From: Herbidospora cretacea
Lineage (GTDB): Bacteria > Actinomycetota > Actinomycetes > Streptosporangiales > Streptosporangiaceae
Assembly: GCF_001570605.1 (NCBI RefSeq)
Contig: NZ_BBXG01000011.1
Coordinates: forward strand, 159,106-223,105
Length of the DNA stretch: 64,000 bases
Reading direction: 5' to 3'
The translations under genes were made by a program, and so were the position numbers. The notes under the pieces were generated by a model. That model worked only from the letters and a program-made list of their open reading frames with translations, searched no databases and was not told the DNA's origin. Below are positions 62,864-64,000 of this stretch, piece by piece. The first letter of the stretch is position 1; every line of letters begins with the position of its first letter.

Positions 62864-63761
62864 GCTTCGCAGGGCATGACCGGAACCCCGCGAGCACCCT
62901 CTTCACCAGCCCCTCGACCTTGGCGATCCCGGCCTCGCTGGTGGCGTTGTCCTCGGTGAGAACGGCCACCGCGTACCGATCGGCGATGAGACCCACGCTG
63001 TTGATCGCCCACAGGTCGTTGGCCACGTGCTTCAGCCAGCCGTTCTTGAGCGCGACCCGCTCCCCGGCACAGGCCCCCGCACTCACACCCCACTTCTGTT
63101 CCGGTACGACCTGGCGCATCAACCGCCTGACGACTGCTCCGTCCTTCATCTTCGGCAGATACTTCAGCAACCGGACCTGATCATCGGTCGTGGTCCGGGT
63201 GATGCCCCAGCAGTACAGGTCGACGCACATCCCGGGCACTGCGGTCGTCGACCTCAGACCGAACCTCTTGCCGACCCTGGTCAGACCGGCGTCGCGGCCG
63301 ATCCGCTCCCAGAGCCGATCGGCCGCTTTGTTGTCACTGACCTTGATCATGACCTCAGCGTCCCTCCGGACGCTCCTCGGCAGCCGGGCCCACCGCTCCT
63401 CCACCAGCAAGGCCATGAGAATGCCGACCTTCGCGACACTGGCCGTGGGCAGAATCCGCCCGGACGCGAACCTGAAGACCCGCCCGGTGTGCAGATCCTC
63501 GACGGTGATCGAGACACGCCCCGGCCTGGCGGCGAGATAGCGCCTGACCTTCGCGGTGAGCCGGCGCCGGTCGACGGGAGGATCCTCCGGCTCAGATTCC
63601 GGTACGGGCCTGGGATCCGGCCACACCTGCGGCACCACAGCGGCGACCTTGACGGGAACCGGCACGGCCTTTCCGCGGACATCAGGCGAAAGGACACCGG
63701 GAACCAGCGCCAGCGCCACCAGAAGAGGGAGAACCACACGACGGGGGGACATCGTGGGCAT
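62853..63761 (-). CDS. Exported serine hydrolase, class A beta-lactamase fold
   Basis: A 302-residue protein with an N-terminal hydrophobic signal (VVLPLLVALALVPGVL) and a penicillin-binding fold. The SxxK nucleophile is in TASVAKVG, the SDN motif in KVSDNKAAD, and the usual KTG triad is KNG in LKNGWLKH. The general-base Glu of true class A beta-lactamases is not evident, so it may be a D,D-peptidase-like or inactive relative. Start candidates are ATG 63761, ATG 63752 and GTG 63782. The 3' end overlaps the response-regulator gene by 11 bases. Confidence 0.78.
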   Translation of the reverse strand: MPTMSPRRVVLPLLVALALVPGVLSPDVRGKAVPVPVKVAAVVPQVWPDPRPVPESEPEDPPVDRRRLTAKVRRYLAARPGRVSITVEDLHTGRVFRFASGRILPTASVAKVGILMALLVEERWARLPRSVRRDAEVMIKVSDNKAADRLWERIGRDAGLTRVGKRFGLRSTTAVPGMCVDLYCWGITRTTTDDQVRLLKYLPKMKDGAVVRRLMRQVVPEQKWGVSAGACAGERVALKNGWLKHVANDLWAINSVGLIADRYAVAVLTEDNATSEAGIAKVEGLVKRVLAGFRSCPAKPRG

Positions 63762-63811
63762 CAATGTAGCCCTCGAAACCACCGCCAGGCCATTGCCCTG
63801 GAAACACAGAA

Positions 63812-63835
63812 AGCCCGGCCGTAGTTGGCCGGGCT
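63812..63835 (-). terminator. rRNA operon terminator, distal hairpin
   Basis: AGCCCGGCC and GGCCGGGCT with a six-base loop, about 65 bases past the 5S 3' end on the minus strand. It may also end transcription from the hydrolase side. Confidence 0.7.
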
Positions 63836-63856
63836 ATACCCTCGTGAAACGTCGAA

Positions 63857-63882
63857 GGCCCCGACCACTACTGGTCGGGGCC
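63857..63882 (-). terminator. rRNA operon terminator, proximal hairpin
   Basis: GGCCCCGACCA and TGGTCGGGGCC form a perfect 11-bp stem with a four-base loop, 17 bases after the 5S rRNA on the minus strand, with TTCGACGTTTC beyond it. Confidence 0.8.
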
Positions 63883-63899
63883 CTCGGTATTCAAAGATT

Positions 63900-64000
63900 G
63901 TCCGGCGGTGTCCTACTCTCCCACACCGTCCCCGGTGCAGTACCATCGGCGCTGGAGGGCTTAACTTCCGGGTTCGGAATGTAACCGGGTGTTTCCCCTC
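63900..64000 (-). rRNA. rrf: 5S ribosomal RNA (5' end outside the window)
   Basis: Read on the minus strand, the sequence carries the actinobacterial 5S core: CCGGTTACATTCCGAACCCG, then GCGCCGATGGTACTGCACCG and GTGTGGGAGAGTAGGACACC, ending in GCCGGACA. About 100 of roughly 117 bases are present. It is the last gene of an rRNA operon entering from the right, and two terminators follow it. Confidence 0.95.

Overview
The window is high-GC actinobacterial chromosome. Marker content points to the Actinomycetia, and the mix of families suggests Streptosporangiales; the genus is an inference I cannot settle by eye. Supporting markers are a fused Kgd, SigR/RsrA (the mycothiol-linked thiol-stress pair), WblE/WhiB1, nickel superoxide dismutase, a DasR-type GntR regulator, CRP-type and CebR-type operators, PHO boxes and many apparently leaderless starts. 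A 5S rRNA gene (minus strand) runs off the right edge, so an rRNA operon lies just outside.

Left flank (1-12.2 kb): an FMN reductase with a coupled 26-residue micro-ORF, an MBL-fold hydrolase, a secreted GH9 cellulase behind a perfect CebR palindrome, a B3/B4-domain protein, the giant 2-oxoglutarate decarboxylase/dehydrogenase Kgd, a small DUF6104-like protein, a DUF4097-PadR pair and a quinone-oxidoreductase-like MDR enzyme.

The centrepiece (12.48-28.12 kb) is a head-to-tail array of eleven paralogous secreted trypsin-fold proteins, almost every one a separate transcription unit with its own promoter and, in most cases, its own terminator. The outer copies (1, 2, 10) keep a complete His/Asp/Ser triad. 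Copy 3 has a rewritten serine loop and copy 11 has Asp in place of Ser. The six inner copies (4-9) have Asp to Asn and Ser to Leu, four of them also His to Ser, and all have lost a cysteine pair. They keep the signal peptide, propeptide-like region, fold motifs and a Ca-loop-like segment, and carry a hypervariable surface segment. A CRP-type palindrome precedes seven copies, and a covarying leader hairpin with a precisely spaced -10-like element precedes six (5-10). This looks like a family of secreted pseudoproteases under common control and is the best candidate for an undescribed system.

Middle region (28-36.9 kb): malic enzyme, a CGNR zinc-finger regulator, Ni-SOD with its divergent maturation peptidase, an anti-sigma/SigF-type pair, a lipid kinase divergent from a membrane protein, WblE, a PdtaS-like histidine kinase, and a decayed TnpB gene (amber codon plus loss of the RuvC Glu region).

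Biotin neighbourhood (36.9-46.2 kb): bioF, a DasR-like regulator, bioD, bioB, an acetolactate-synthase-like enzyme, a PASTA kinase, a BsaP-like small protein, a FlK-like thioesterase, a 69-residue biotin carrier and a biotin carboxylase. Biotin synthesis and biotin use therefore sit together.

Right flank (46-64 kb): two HD-domain membrane proteins, a sugar-nucleotide epimerase, rsrA/sigR with a SigR-type autoregulatory promoter, a methyltransferase, a DksA-like zinc finger, an SRAP-domain peptidase, aroA-rsgA (apparent CTG start), a thioesterase, hisN, an XRE regulator, pstSCAB behind PHO boxes, a response regulator with a degenerate receiver, a serine hydrolase and the 5S rRNA with two terminators.
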